Positions 50,907 through 59,303 of a DNA stretch of 64,000 nucleotides are shown in pieces. Source of the stretch: Fen-1058 sp964398185. Its GTDB lineage: Bacteria > Chloroflexota > Anaerolineae > Fen-1058. The first letter of the stretch is position 1; the number at the start of each line of letters is the position of its first letter. Both the position numbers and the translations under genes were made by a program. Under the pieces are notes generated by a model. It was not told where the DNA came from. It worked only from the letters and a program-made list of their open reading frames with translations, and made no database searches. Location of the stretch: NCBI GenBank assembly GCA_964398185.1, contig CAYNML010000027.1, positions 1 through 64,000 on the forward strand. Reading direction: 5' to 3'.

Positions 50907-51425
50907 ATGGATTTTTTCGACGTCGTCAACACCCGCCAATCGATTCGCGCGTATCAAGACCAACCGATTGAGCCAGAAAAGCTTCAGCAGATTCTGGACA
51001 CGATCAAGCGTGCGCCTTCGGCGGGCAATCTGCAAGGTTACGAAGTGTACCTGGTGACCAACCGCGACGTGATACAGGCGTTGGCGCGCTCGACCAACGG
51101 GCAGCACTTCATCACGCAGGCGCCGCTGGCGCTGGTCTTCTGCGCGCATCCGGCGCGCTCGGCGCAGAAATACGCTCAGCGCGGCTCGACGTTGTACTGC
51201 GTGCAGGATGCGACCATCGCCTGCGCGTATGCGCAGCTGGCCGTCACGGCGCTGGGCCTGGCCAGCGTGTGGGTGGGCGCGTTCGACGAAGAGGCGGTAC
51301 GGGCCGCCATCGGCGTGGGGCCCGATCTGCGCCCGGTGGCCTTTCTGCCGATCGGGTATGCGGCGGAAGCGCCCGAGCATCGCTCGCGCCGCGCGCTGGC
51401 GGAGCTGGTGCATCGGATTGAGTGA
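50907..51425 (+). CDS. Nitroreductase-family FMN oxidoreductase
   Basis: 172 aa from the ATG at 50907 with AAGGAG 10 nt upstream; a GTG at 50901 is possible. FFDVVNTRQSIRAYQDQPIEPEKL and IKRAPSAGNLQGYEVYLV contain the FMN-phosphate contacts. The C-terminal half has CAYAQLAVTALGLASVWVGAFDEEAVRAAIG and FLPIGYAAE, as in small nitroreductases. The physiological substrate is unknown. A palindromic repeat follows at 51435. Confidence 0.92.
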   Translation: MDFFDVVNTRQSIRAYQDQPIEPEKLQQILDTIKRAPSAGNLQGYEVYLVTNRDVIQALARSTNGQHFITQAPLALVFCAHPARSAQKYAQRGSTLYCVQDATIACAYAQLAVTALGLASVWVGAFDEEAVRAAIGVGPDLRPVAFLPIGYAAEAPEHRSRRALAELVHRIE

Positions 51426-51434
51426 GGGCGGCCA

Positions 51435-51518
51435 GTCATTCCCGCGCGCTTCTGGCGGGAATCCAGTAGAGTCGCCAATTATCAGTCTGGATGCCCGACA
51501 AAAGCATTCGGGCATGAC
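51435..51518. repeat. GTCATTCCCGCG...GGGCATGAC palindromic repeat, copy 2
   Basis: Inverted ends GTCATTCCCG / CGGGCATGAC with inner GGAATCCAGT / CTGGATGCC. Related to 26676. Confidence 0.7.
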
Positions 51519-51539
51519 GTTGCAGAGGAAAGCTGAGCC

Positions 51540-53150
51540 ATGCAATATCAATCCTATATCTGCGGCAAGAATCACTGGCTGTTGGAGCCTGATCTCAAAG
51601 CGATCTTGCGCAAGTATTGGCCGGATTGGTCACAGCACGAAGCGGCGTTGATCGACTTCGGCGCGGTGGCGGGTGGACGCGCGTATGAAGTGGCGGAGCA
51701 CATCGATCGCGGCGCGACGCCGCTATTGGTAATGCACGATGTCGATGGCAACCGGATCGATCGGGCGCAGCTCAGTCCCGCGCACGCCGATCTGTTGAAG
51801 CGCATCGCCTTCATCAATCGCCCGCCGTATGAAGGCGGATCGTGGCATCAGCATTTCACTTACGGCTACTTGCTGGCTGATCCGGGTTTGTATTGTTCGC
51901 TGATCGTCACCAATCAAACGGCGTATGCCATCTACAAATATCTGCCCGATCAGAAGAAGTGGCTGGAGCTGCTGTTGTCCGGCGAGGCATGGGGCGCGAC
52001 GTGGATGACGGAAACGCACGGCGGCAGCGATCTCGGTGCGAATAAGACGCTGGCGAAGCAAGTCGAAGGTGCGTGGAGACTGTACGGCGACGATAAGTAT
52101 TTTGCGAGCAACGCCGGTCTGGCCGATGTGGCGATCGTGACGGCGCGGCCCGAGGGTGCGCCGCCCGGCCCGAAGGGTATTGCGTTGTTTCTCGTCCCGC
52201 GCCTGAATGATCAAGGGCAGTTGAACTATCGCGTGCGGCGTTTCAAAGAAAAGAGCGCCACACGCGCCGTGCCCAGCGGCGAGGTGGATTTCGACGGCGC
52301 GCAGGCGTTCTTGATCGGCGACGCGGCATTGGGCATTTACTACACGCTGGAAAATCTTACCGTATCGCGCCTGGCGAATGCCGCCGGGGCGATGGGGCTG
52401 GCGCGCAAGGCGCATCTCGAAGCGCTGTATCGCGCGCAGGCCCGATCGGCTTTTGGCAAACCCATCGTCGATCATCCGCTGGTGCGTTACGATCTCACCG
52501 ATCTGGCCGTGCGCACGGCGGCTGGCTCGGCGCTGCTGTTCCACGCGATTGATCACTTCGATCGCGTGTGGCACGAAACGCCGCCCTATTCCGATCGTTA
52601 TCATTACGCGCGCTTCCTGTCGCACCTCACCAAGAACCGCACGGCGGAGCATAGCTCGGCGGCGACGCAGTTGGCGATGGAGATCTTCGGCGGGCTGGGT
52701 TTTCTGGACGATTTCGGCATCGCGCGGCTACACCGCGAATCGCTGGTGACGTTGATCTGGGAAGGCACCAGCAATATTCAGGCGCTGGACATGTTGGAAG
52801 CGATGCGCAAGAAGAACGCGCACGAAGATTTTCTCGATGAGCTGCTGCCTCTATTGAAACGTGCGGGAACACCAGAAGCCGATCGAGCCCGGCAGCGACT
52901 ACAGGAAACGCTGACGCAGCTGGCTTCACGCGATGCGGATGACGCACAGTGGCACGGCAAAGATGCGCTCCGCACGCTGGCCGATGTGGCGCAAGTGGCG
53001 CTGTTATACGATCTGGCACAGCACGCGGGCGAGCGTTATGCGAAACTCGCCGCATTGTACGCGCGGCGCTTCAGCGAGCATGAGCCGTATCCAGCGTGGG
53101 CGCTGAACGATCGAGACGTGTGGTGGCCAATCAAAGCTGAGATAAATTGA
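51540..53150 (+). CDS. Acyl-CoA dehydrogenase, AidB/isovaleryl-like
   Basis: 536 aa, longer than classical 380-aa enzymes and closer to the AidB-type branch. FAD- and substrate-binding segments: ATWMTETHGGSDLGANKTLA, YGDDKYFASNAGLADVAIVTARPEG, VSRLANAAGAMGLARKAHLEALY, RSAFGKPIVDHPLVRYDL, and ATQLAMEIFGGLGFLDDFGIARLHRESLVTLIWEGTSNIQALDML, which has the typical WEGT-x-NIQ end. It oxidises an acyl-CoA or, as in AidB, protects DNA; which is unclear. The stop lies 11 nt before a radical-SAM gene. Confidence 0.92.
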   Translation: MQYQSYICGKNHWLLEPDLKAILRKYWPDWSQHEAALIDFGAVAGGRAYEVAEHIDRGATPLLVMHDVDGNRIDRAQLSPAHADLLKRIAFINRPPYEGGSWHQHFTYGYLLADPGLYCSLIVTNQTAYAIYKYLPDQKKWLELLLSGEAWGATWMTETHGGSDLGANKTLAKQVEGAWRLYGDDKYFASNAGLADVAIVTARPEGAPPGPKGIALFLVPRLNDQGQLNYRVRRFKEKSATRAVPSGEVDFDGAQAFLIGDAALGIYYTLENLTVSRLANAAGAMGLARKAHLEALYRAQARSAFGKPIVDHPLVRYDLTDLAVRTAAGSALLFHAIDHFDRVWHETPPYSDRYHYARFLSHLTKNRTAEHSSAATQLAMEIFGGLGFLDDFGIARLHRESLVTLIWEGTSNIQALDMLEAMRKKNAHEDFLDELLPLLKRAGTPEADRARQRLQETLTQLASRDADDAQWHGKDALRTLADVAQVALLYDLAQHAGERYAKLAALYARRFSEHEPYPAWALNDRDVWWPIKAEIN

Positions 53151-53161
53151 AGGAGATAAAC

Positions 53162-54064
53162 ATGCACCTCGCCGGTCTGCATCTGCTGTTGACGTATCAA
53201 TGCACCTTCGAATGCGATCATTGCTTTGTGTGGGGCAGTCCGTGGCAAACCGGCACCATGACACTGGACAATATCCGCCACATCGTGCGCGAGGCGCAGA
53301 ACCTCGGCACGATCACGTCGATCTACTTCGAGGGCGGCGAGCCGTTTCTGTATTACGCTACGCTGCTGGCCGGAGTGCGTTTGGCAAAGGAGGCAGGCTT
53401 TGAAGTGGGCATCGTGTCCAATAGCTACTGGGCTACCAGCGTCGAGGATGCGTTCGAATGGCTGCGGCCTTTCGCCGGTCTGATCAACGATCTTTCAGTG
53501 AGCAGCGACGAGTATCATTACGATGAGAAGTTGAGCCAACAAGCGCGGAACGCCTGCGCCGCCGCCGAGCAGCTGGGCATCCCGATCGGGACGATCAGCA
53601 TCGCGCGGCCCGAAGCGGCCGATCCGGCCACGGTGGTGGGGCAACTGCCAGAGAGTGAATCGGGCGTGATGTATCGCGGGCGGGCGGCGGTGAAACTCAG
53701 TGGCCAGGCGCGGCAATATCCCTGGTCACAGTTCAACGAATGCCCATATGAGGATTTGCGCGAGCCGGGGCGCGTCCATGTCGATCCGCTGGGGAACCTG
53801 CACCTCTGTCAGGGCATCGTGATCGGCAATCTGTTTCAGACGCCGCTGAAAGAGATTTGTGAGCGATACGATCCCGATCAACATCCAATCGCCGGGCCGT
53901 TGTTGCGCGGTGGGCCGATCGAGTTGGTGAGAGCCTACGCTGTGTCACATCAAGAAACTTATGCGGATGCCTGTCACCTGTGCTACGAAGTGCGCCGCGA
54001 TCTGCGCGATCGGTTCCCCGGGATTCTGACACCCGATCAGGTGTACGGCGTCGGCCTGAACTGA
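53162..54064 (+). CDS. Radical SAM protein
   Basis: 300 aa from the ATG at 53162 with AAGGAG. The cluster motif is C-x3-C-x2-C in YQCTFECDHCFVWG, followed by IYFEGGEPFLYYATL, the second conserved radical-SAM strand. The C-terminal half has extra cysteines (NECPYEDL, HLCQGIVIGNL, CHLCYEVRRDL), suggesting an auxiliary SPASM-like iron-sulfur site. Radical SAM enzymes of this form modify peptides or small molecules, but no precursor peptide was found nearby. It is probably co-transcribed with the acyl-CoA dehydrogenase. Confidence 0.88.
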   Translation: MHLAGLHLLLTYQCTFECDHCFVWGSPWQTGTMTLDNIRHIVREAQNLGTITSIYFEGGEPFLYYATLLAGVRLAKEAGFEVGIVSNSYWATSVEDAFEWLRPFAGLINDLSVSSDEYHYDEKLSQQARNACAAAEQLGIPIGTISIARPEAADPATVVGQLPESESGVMYRGRAAVKLSGQARQYPWSQFNECPYEDLREPGRVHVDPLGNLHLCQGIVIGNLFQTPLKEICERYDPDQHPIAGPLLRGGPIELVRAYAVSHQETYADACHLCYEVRRDLRDRFPGILTPDQVYGVGLN

Positions 54065-54110
54065 TAGGAAATTGTCAGCCAATCGTTAGGTCGTGCTGAC
54101 GAATTGGTTC

Positions 54111-54260
54111 TATACTGACACCAGCCAAGGCGAACGCGCCAGAGAGTTTGGCGTTTCGAGCAGATTCGTTTATACTTTTGTCGTTGCAAAGATTAGATCA
54201 TCGGGGGAAACCCTGTCGGGAACATCAAGCGCCCGCCAGTTCGTTGGTGGGCGCTGCTAT
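54111..54260 (+). promoter_or_regulatory. Leader with TATACT boxes and a hairpin before the CoA-binding gene
   Basis: TATACT at 54111-54116 may start transcription. A stem GCGCCCGCCA / TGGTGGGCGC (54229-54254) with a 6-nt loop lies 5 nt before the TTGGAGG ribosome site. It could control translation or be an attenuator. I recognise no known riboswitch. Confidence 0.4.
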
Positions 54261-54275
54261 TTGGAGGATCGCAAC

Positions 54276-54737
54276 ATGGCAAGTCAAACGACCAAGGCCG
54301 CTGTAGAGAATTTCATCGGGCAGCCCAAGCTGGCTGTGGTGGGCGTGTCGCGTGATACCAAGAAGTTTGGTAACATGGCGTACAAGGCGCTCAGGGAGAA
54401 GGGCTATCAGGTTTATCCGATCAACCGCCACGTGGAAGCGGTGGAGGGCGATCGGTGCTATGCCAGTCTGGCCGCGCTGCCGGAGAAAGTGGACGGCGTG
54501 TTGATTGTCGTGCCGCCCGCCGAGACCGAGAAAGTGGTGCGCGAAGCCGACGCCGCGGGCATCAAGAATGTGTGGATGCAGCAGGGCGCGGAGTCGGATG
54601 CGGCGATTCAATATTGCCGGGAGCATGGCCTGAACGAGGTGCACGGCGAATGTATCATGATGTTTGCGCCGCCGGTAGGCTCGTTCCACCGCTGGCATCG
54701 CGGCATGTGGAAATTGTTCGGCAAGCTGCCGAAGTAA
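54276..54737 (+). CDS. CoA-binding (YccU-like) protein, paralogue 1
   Basis: 153 aa from the ATG at 54276 with TTGGAGG. A Rossmann-like CoA_binding_2 domain: AVVGVSRDTKKFGNMAYKALREKGYQVYPINRHVEAVEG, VDGVLIVVPPAETEKVVREA, KNVWMQQGAESDAAIQYCREHG and a late His-Gly-Glu-Cys. It resembles the ADP-forming acyl-CoA synthetase nucleotide/CoA domain but stands alone. Function unknown. The tandem partner follows at 54769. Confidence 0.9.
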   Translation: MASQTTKAAVENFIGQPKLAVVGVSRDTKKFGNMAYKALREKGYQVYPINRHVEAVEGDRCYASLAALPEKVDGVLIVVPPAETEKVVREADAAGIKNVWMQQGAESDAAIQYCREHGLNEVHGECIMMFAPPVGSFHRWHRGMWKLFGKLPK

Positions 54738-54768
54738 TATCGAAAGTGACGAGACGAAAGGAATTCCC

Positions 54769-55278
54769 ATGTCCCAAGTTGACGAGCTCGTGAAAGATTT
54801 TCTGGCGCAGAAGAAGATCGCGGTGGTGGGCGTGTCAGATAAACGCGATACCGGCTGTAATGCGGGCTACAAGCGGTTCAAGGAAGCCGGTTACGAAGTG
54901 TATGCGGTGAATCCGCGCATCACGACTTACGAGGGCGCGCCGTGCTACCCGGACTTGAAGGCGATCCCGGAGAAGCCGGATGCGGTGTTCATTCTCGCCA
55001 ATCCCAAAGTCACCGATTTGATCGTGCAGCAGTGCGTGGAGCTGGGCGTCAAGCACGTGTGGATGCACTGTATGATGGGGACGAAGCCCGGCGCGGGCGG
55101 CAGCATGTCCAGCGTGTCGCCAGACGCGGTGAAGGTCTGCCGGGACAATGGGATTACGGTGATTCCCGGCACGTGCCCCAATCAGTTCTTGAAGCCGGAC
55201 ATCGGCCATCTCATCATGCGCAAGATGTTTCGCGGCCTGGGGTATCTGAAGATTAGCGAGCAGCCTGCCAAGGTTTAG
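54769..55278 (+). CDS. CoA-binding (YccU-like) protein, paralogue 2
   Basis: 169 aa, 31 nt after the first paralogue. IAVVGVSDKRDTGCNAGYKRFKEAGYEVYAVNPRITTYEG, PDAVFILANPKVTDLIVQQCVELGVKHVWMH and TVIPGTCPNQFLKPD place it in the same CoA_binding_2 family. It has several extra cysteines and a longer C-terminus (YLKISEQPAKV). The two proteins may form a heterodimer; this is inference. Confidence 0.9.
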   Translation: MSQVDELVKDFLAQKKIAVVGVSDKRDTGCNAGYKRFKEAGYEVYAVNPRITTYEGAPCYPDLKAIPEKPDAVFILANPKVTDLIVQQCVELGVKHVWMHCMMGTKPGAGGSMSSVSPDAVKVCRDNGITVIPGTCPNQFLKPDIGHLIMRKMFRGLGYLKISEQPAKV

Positions 55279-55319
55279 CAGGCGCCGACTGAAAGCGGCG
55301 CGGCGCGTACTGCGCGGCG

Positions 55320-55378
55320 CGTAAAACGTGAAGCGTAAAACGTAAGGGGTTTATGGCGTTTTACGCTTCACGCTTTAT
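55320..55378. repeat. GTAAAACGT heptamer-type inverted repeat
   Basis: CGTAAAACGTGAAGCGTAAAACG faces CGTTTTACGCTTCACGC. It lies between the CoA-binding gene and the dipeptidase and runs directly into TATAAT at 55384. Confidence 0.7.
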
Positions 55379-55383
55379 TTTGC

Positions 55384-55389
55384 TATAAT
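55384..55389 (+). promoter_or_regulatory. TATAAT -10 box of the dipeptidase gene
   Basis: A perfect -10 box, 32 nt before the TTG start. The region 17 bp upstream (TTACGC) belongs to the heptamer repeat and may act as -35. Confidence 0.5.
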
Positions 55390-55420
55390 GCCGCTTCACT
55401 TGTGGAAGAGGGAGGCAGTT

Positions 55421-56515
55421 TTGTCCATTATCATCGATGCTCACGAAGATATTGCCTGGGGGACGTTGTGCTTCGGGCGCGATTACTTGCGCAGTGCGTA
55501 TGACATCCGCCGTGACGAAGACGGTGGATCGGTGGAGGCCGTTAACGGCGTGGCGATGTTGGGCTTGCCGGAATGGCTGCGCGGCGGTGTGGCGGTGATC
55601 GGTGCGACATTGTTCACGCCGCCCGAGCGAAGGCGCACCAGCTTGCTGGAGCAGCATTACAGTGACGCGGACGAGGCCCACGCACTGGCCCTGCGCCAGA
55701 TCGAAATTTACGAAAGCATGGCGGAGCGGAGCGGGCAAATCAAGCTGATTCGCACGCGCGCCGATTTGGAAGCGGTGTTGAAGACATGGGAAGGTTTTGA
55801 TCCGTCGTTGCCCGAAGATCCCCAGAGAGATGAGCGGCAGATTGGATTGGTGTATCTCATCGAAGGCGGCGACTCGATCCGCGAACCCGCCGAGGTGGAG
55901 TGGTGGTACGAGCGCGGTGTACGCCTGATTGGCCCGGCGTGGGCGGGGACGCAATATTGCGGCGGCACCGATGAGCCGGGACCACTGACCCCGGCGGGCG
56001 TCGATCTGCTCAAGCACATGCGTGCGTTCAACCTGGTGCTCGATCTCAGCCACATGGACGAGCGGGCGTTTCTCCAGGCGCTCGATCAGTACGACGGGCC
56101 GATCATCGCCAGCCACTCGAATCCGCGCGTGATGACGAACAACATCAACCGGCATCTCAGCGATGAGATGATCAAGGCGCTGATCCAGCACGACGGCGTT
56201 ATCGGCACGTTGATCTTCAACAAGTTCCTGCTCAAAGACTGGGAGCACGGCTATCCTAGGGATGCAGCGACGGTGGAAACGGTGGTGACGGCGATCGATC
56301 ACGTGTGTCAGATCGCCGGTGAGGCACGGCACGCGGGCATCGGCACGGACTTCGACGGCGGGTTCGGCATGAAGTCAACCCCGGCGGGATTTGATACCGT
56401 GGCTGACTTGCAGATCATCGGGCCGGCGTTGGAGAAGCGTGGTTATGCGGCGGCGGATGTGGAGTTGATCATGAAGGGGAATTGGGTGAGGGTGTTGAGG
56501 GGGGCGTTGGGGTAG
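55421..56515 (+). CDS. Membrane dipeptidase-like M19 metallopeptidase
   Basis: 364 aa from a TTG at 55421 with GGGAGG 5 nt upstream. An ATG at 55388 overlaps the -10 box and cannot be the start. M19 zinc ligands and core: IIIDAHEDIAWG at the N-terminus, YLIEGGDSI, LVLDLSHMDERAFLQAL, IIASHSNPR, and GIGTDFDGGFG, ending GNWVRVLRGALG. It hydrolyses dipeptides with L-L or L-D specificity. No signal peptide is seen, so it is probably cytoplasmic. Confidence 0.92.
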   Translation: MSIIIDAHEDIAWGTLCFGRDYLRSAYDIRRDEDGGSVEAVNGVAMLGLPEWLRGGVAVIGATLFTPPERRRTSLLEQHYSDADEAHALALRQIEIYESMAERSGQIKLIRTRADLEAVLKTWEGFDPSLPEDPQRDERQIGLVYLIEGGDSIREPAEVEWWYERGVRLIGPAWAGTQYCGGTDEPGPLTPAGVDLLKHMRAFNLVLDLSHMDERAFLQALDQYDGPIIASHSNPRVMTNNINRHLSDEMIKALIQHDGVIGTLIFNKFLLKDWEHGYPRDAATVETVVTAIDHVCQIAGEARHAGIGTDFDGGFGMKSTPAGFDTVADLQIIGPALEKRGYAAADVELIMKGNWVRVLRGALG

Positions 56516-56594
56516 GTGTGGGTAAAACAATATAATACGAATCAACGGAATGGACGGATCAAGCGAGTAATTTCAACCAGGAGAACAGTAGGCT

Positions 56595-57401
56595 ATGACT
56601 GAGCTGCTGCACAAGGAGCTAACCGGGGCGATCATCAAGGCGTATTACGAGGTGTTCAATCATACGTCGCGTACATACCCTGAGGCGATTTACGAGAAGG
56701 CTTTGATGCGCGAGTTACAGCGGAACGGCTATGAAGTGACCCAGCAGGATGAATATCAAATTGTGTACAAAGATCGAGTCGTTGGCCGCCAGCGGCTCGA
56801 TTTGTTTGTGGTGCGGGAGATCGTGGTGGAGAATAAGGCCATCAATACACGGCTGACGGGACTGAATAAGGCTCAGACACGATCGTATTTGAAGACGGTG
56901 GGTAAGCAGGTAGGTTTGCTGTTTAACTTTGGTAATACTGTGCCACAGTTTGAACGGATTTACTGGAACCCATTGGAACTTGAGCCACAGCCACCCAGTT
57001 CAGACCATTCGCGCGAGCTCTACACGCCTGAGGAATGGCTGTACCCCGAGCTAGCTTATTCGATCATGGGCGGATTGTTTGAGGTCCATTCGACGCTGGG
57101 GCCGGGCTACATTCGCCGGATGTATCCCAATGCGTGCTGGCATGAATTGCAGCTGCGCGGACATGCGATCCAGCCGCTGAAGCGGATGGATGTGAAATAC
57201 AAAGAGGAAGTGATCGGTGACATCGCTTACGATCATCTGCTGGTGGACGGCAAGGCGATGGTGTTTCCGTTTGCGGTGACAGATATCCGCTCAGTGCATC
57301 TAGACAACATCAAGGATTGGATGCGGATGAACGAACTGCGCTTGGGAATCATCGCTAATTTCAATGCGATCAGATTGCAAACGGTGATTGTGCGGGCGTA
57401 G
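56595..57401 (+). CDS. Tandem GxxExxY-type protein (nuclease-like fold)
   Basis: 268 aa with CAGGAG upstream of the ATG. The first half (1-125) is a GxxExxY domain: HKELTGAIIKAYYEVFNH, then PEAIYEKALMRELQRNGYEV, RLDLFVVREIVVENKA and LLFNFGN. The D and E-x-K match a PD-(D/E)XK nuclease core. The second half (about 150-268) repeats the plan: MGGLFEVHSTLGPGYIRRMYPNACWHELQLRGHAIQ, then AYDHLLVDGKAMVFPFAV, where the E-x-K is lost. The fusion of an intact and a degenerate copy is unusual. The family's role is unknown. Confidence 0.8.
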   Translation: MTELLHKELTGAIIKAYYEVFNHTSRTYPEAIYEKALMRELQRNGYEVTQQDEYQIVYKDRVVGRQRLDLFVVREIVVENKAINTRLTGLNKAQTRSYLKTVGKQVGLLFNFGNTVPQFERIYWNPLELEPQPPSSDHSRELYTPEEWLYPELAYSIMGGLFEVHSTLGPGYIRRMYPNACWHELQLRGHAIQPLKRMDVKYKEEVIGDIAYDHLLVDGKAMVFPFAVTDIRSVHLDNIKDWMRMNELRLGIIANFNAIRLQTVIVRA

Positions 57402-57410
57402 GGGATGTCG

Positions 57411-57489
57411 GATGAACAGAATATGCAGATGAACAGAATATGCAGATGAACAGAATATGCAGATGAACAGAATATGCAGATGAACAGAA
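57411..57489. repeat. 17-bp tandem repeat GATGAACAGAATATGCA
   Basis: About 4.7 near-perfect copies just after the GxxExxY gene. No coding or regulatory role is evident. Confidence 0.9.
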
Positions 57490-57525
57490 GGTATGGATGA
57501 AGCCAAACAGGATGATATTATCCGG

Positions 57526-58305
57526 TTATTGTGTTGATCGGAGAATCGTGGTTTTGGCTAGATTACGGCTGGCTTGAAAGTCTGTGGTGGTGACCCACAC
57601 ATCCACCCACCACGCGATGTGATTCTCGTCGAGGAGCGAGAAGGCGACGGCATGCGGCATGTCCGGGGAGATTTGTTCCGGATCGAAATTGGCGAGGGGT
57701 TCAAACGTACCGTTGGATTTGTAGCGATCGGCGTACGTCGGGCCGGCGCTGCTGTGCGCGACGACGTAGAGCGTGTAATCGTCGAACTGTTTGGGATCGA
57801 AGCCGTGCTGTGAGGCGATGCAGCGCGCGTAATGATCGAAGACCTTGGCCGCAAACAAGCGGGCCGAGCGCAGCTGAATGCGATCCCAGCCGCTGTTGTA
57901 GGCCAGCACCGCCAGCGAGAGACGCCCCTGTGCCTGGCGGATGACTTCGTTGAGTGTGTTGGTGCCCCACTCGATGTTGGCTTCCGGCTTCAGCAGGGTG
58001 CGCGTGTTGGGCCGCCACGTGAAGCCGCGCTCGTACGGCATGATCTGCATCAAGCCCACGGCGCCCGCCTTGCTGATCAAGCGCGGATTGCCCTTCGATT
58101 CCTCTTCGATGATCGCGGCCACGAAATTCGGATCGAGGCCGTTGTCCGCGGAATATCGGGTGATGAGATCGGCCCACTGCGTAATGTTGGACTTCCAGTA
58201 GAAACACAACGCGGGGTCAGCCGCTTGCGCGGTGATGGGGCTGGCTAGGCTCGCCACCAGCGTCACGATCAAAATGGCCAACGCGACTCGTAAACCTGGT
58301 TTCAT
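57526..58305 (-). CDS. Secreted lytic transglycosylase (SLT domain)
   Basis: 259 aa from the ATG at 58305, with an N-terminal signal peptide cleaved near AQAAD. The SLT domain follows: ADNGLDPNFVAAIIEEESKGNPRLISKAGAVGLMQIMPYE with catalytic Glu69 in the EES motif, and LAVLAYNSGWDRI. It cleaves peptidoglycan to 1,6-anhydromuropeptides outside the cell. The C-terminal 90 residues are an additional uncharacterised region. The GT2 gene precedes it on the same strand across a palindromic repeat. Confidence 0.92.
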   Translation of the reverse strand: MKPGLRVALAILIVTLVASLASPITAQAADPALCFYWKSNITQWADLITRYSADNGLDPNFVAAIIEEESKGNPRLISKAGAVGLMQIMPYERGFTWRPNTRTLLKPEANIEWGTNTLNEVIRQAQGRLSLAVLAYNSGWDRIQLRSARLFAAKVFDHYARCIASQHGFDPKQFDDYTLYVVAHSSAGPTYADRYKSNGTFEPLANFDPEQISPDMPHAVAFSLLDENHIAWWVDVWVTTTDFQASRNLAKTTILRSTQ

Positions 58306-58332
58306 GGCGCAGAAGTCTACCACAAAATGGGG

Positions 58333-58363
58333 AACCTGGCAGGTCTTCAAGACCTGCCAGGTT
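58333..58363. repeat. AACCTGGCAGGTCTT palindrome at the GT2 stop
   Basis: A perfect 15-bp inverted repeat with a 1-nt centre, the same core as 45384. Read on the minus strand it encodes the last GT2 residues (Lys-Pro-Gly-Arg-Ser) and its TGA. Confidence 0.8.
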
Positions 58364-59303
58364 TGTGTTTGAGACGCCACACGCTGCCGACCGGATAGCC
58401 GATCATCTTGGCGATGTCGCCCGCCACGCGGATGATGGGCACCCACCCGATCGCTTGGAGCTGCCCCGATCGATTTAAGCGGCGCAACATAGGGATCAGC
58501 CGTTGATAGGGCCGCTTGAGGTATAACACTGCGCCGATCACATACAGCAGTAAGAACCACGGACTGATCATGCTGAACAGAGCAATCGCCGGGACGCTGA
58601 TCAGATATGTGCCGTAGCGGATGAGATGCCGCTTCAGCCACAGGTTCGCTTTGCCGTCGCCGCGCGCGTAGAGATAGTATTGCCTGAAGAACGACTTCAA
58701 CGACCCGCGCGGCTTGAAGTAAGCGATGGCTTCCGGCGCAAAGGCGAACGATCCGTATTTCTTCAGCAGCGCGAAGTCGAAGACCAGATCCTCGCAGTAG
58801 TCCAGCCATTCAGGATAGCCACCCACAGCCTGCCACGCCTCTTTGGTGAACGCCACGCTGCGGCTGGATGGCAGAAACTTCTCCGGCTCAATATCGTCGA
58901 GTTGGGGCAGAATGGTGGCGCCCATGGCCACTTCATACGGCGTGTGCACATCGGGCAGGAAGAAACCGGCGACCACATTGTGGCGCAAGTTGTCAACCTG
59001 CGCTACTAATTTTTCCAGCCACTGCGGATCGAGCCGCACCCCGGCGTCCGTCGCAGCGATCACGTCGCCGCTGGCCGCAGCAATTGCGGCGTTGCGCCCT
59101 TGCGAGATGTTGCTGCCGGGTCGTTCGATGACGCGCAGCGCGAAGCGGCTTTCGGAGCGCAGGAGCTCGATCGTGTGGTCCGACGAGCCGCCGTCGCAGA
59201 CGATCACTTCATCGGGCAGACGGGTCTGCGCCGCGATCGAATCGAGCAGCGTCGGCAGGCTGCGCGCCTCGTTGAGGACGGTGATGATGAGCGTAACTTT
59301 CAT
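58347..59303 (-). CDS. Glycosyltransferase family 2
   Basis: 318 aa. GT-A fold: VTLIITVLNEARSLPTLLDSIAAQTRLPDEVIVCDGGSSDHT, then ATDAGVRLDPQWLE (the DxD-like metal site) and LDYCEDLVFDFALLKKYG (the ED acceptor motif). The C-terminal part has two or three membrane helices (about 220-265). It transfers an unknown sugar, probably onto an envelope lipid or polysaccharide. The last five residues and stop are from a palindromic repeat. Confidence 0.9.
   Translation of the reverse strand: MKVTLIITVLNEARSLPTLLDSIAAQTRLPDEVIVCDGGSSDHTIELLRSESRFALRVIERPGSNISQGRNAAIAAASGDVIAATDAGVRLDPQWLEKLVAQVDNLRHNVVAGFFLPDVHTPYEVAMGATILPQLDDIEPEKFLPSSRSVAFTKEAWQAVGGYPEWLDYCEDLVFDFALLKKYGSFAFAPEAIAYFKPRGSLKSFFRQYYLYARGDGKANLWLKRHLIRYGTYLISVPAIALFSMISPWFLLLYVIGAVLYLKRPYQRLIPMLRRLNRSGQLQAIGWVPIIRVAGDIAKMIGYPVGSVWRLKHKPGRS

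Noticed and set aside
54111..54275. Riboswitch before the CoA-binding genes
   Set aside because: A hairpin is clear, but no conserved riboswitch core was recognised. It is kept only as a low-confidence leader feature.
55388..55420. ATG at 55388 as the dipeptidase start
   Set aside because: It overlaps the TATAAT box, and the TTG at 55421 has GGGAGG at the right distance and starts at the family N-terminus.
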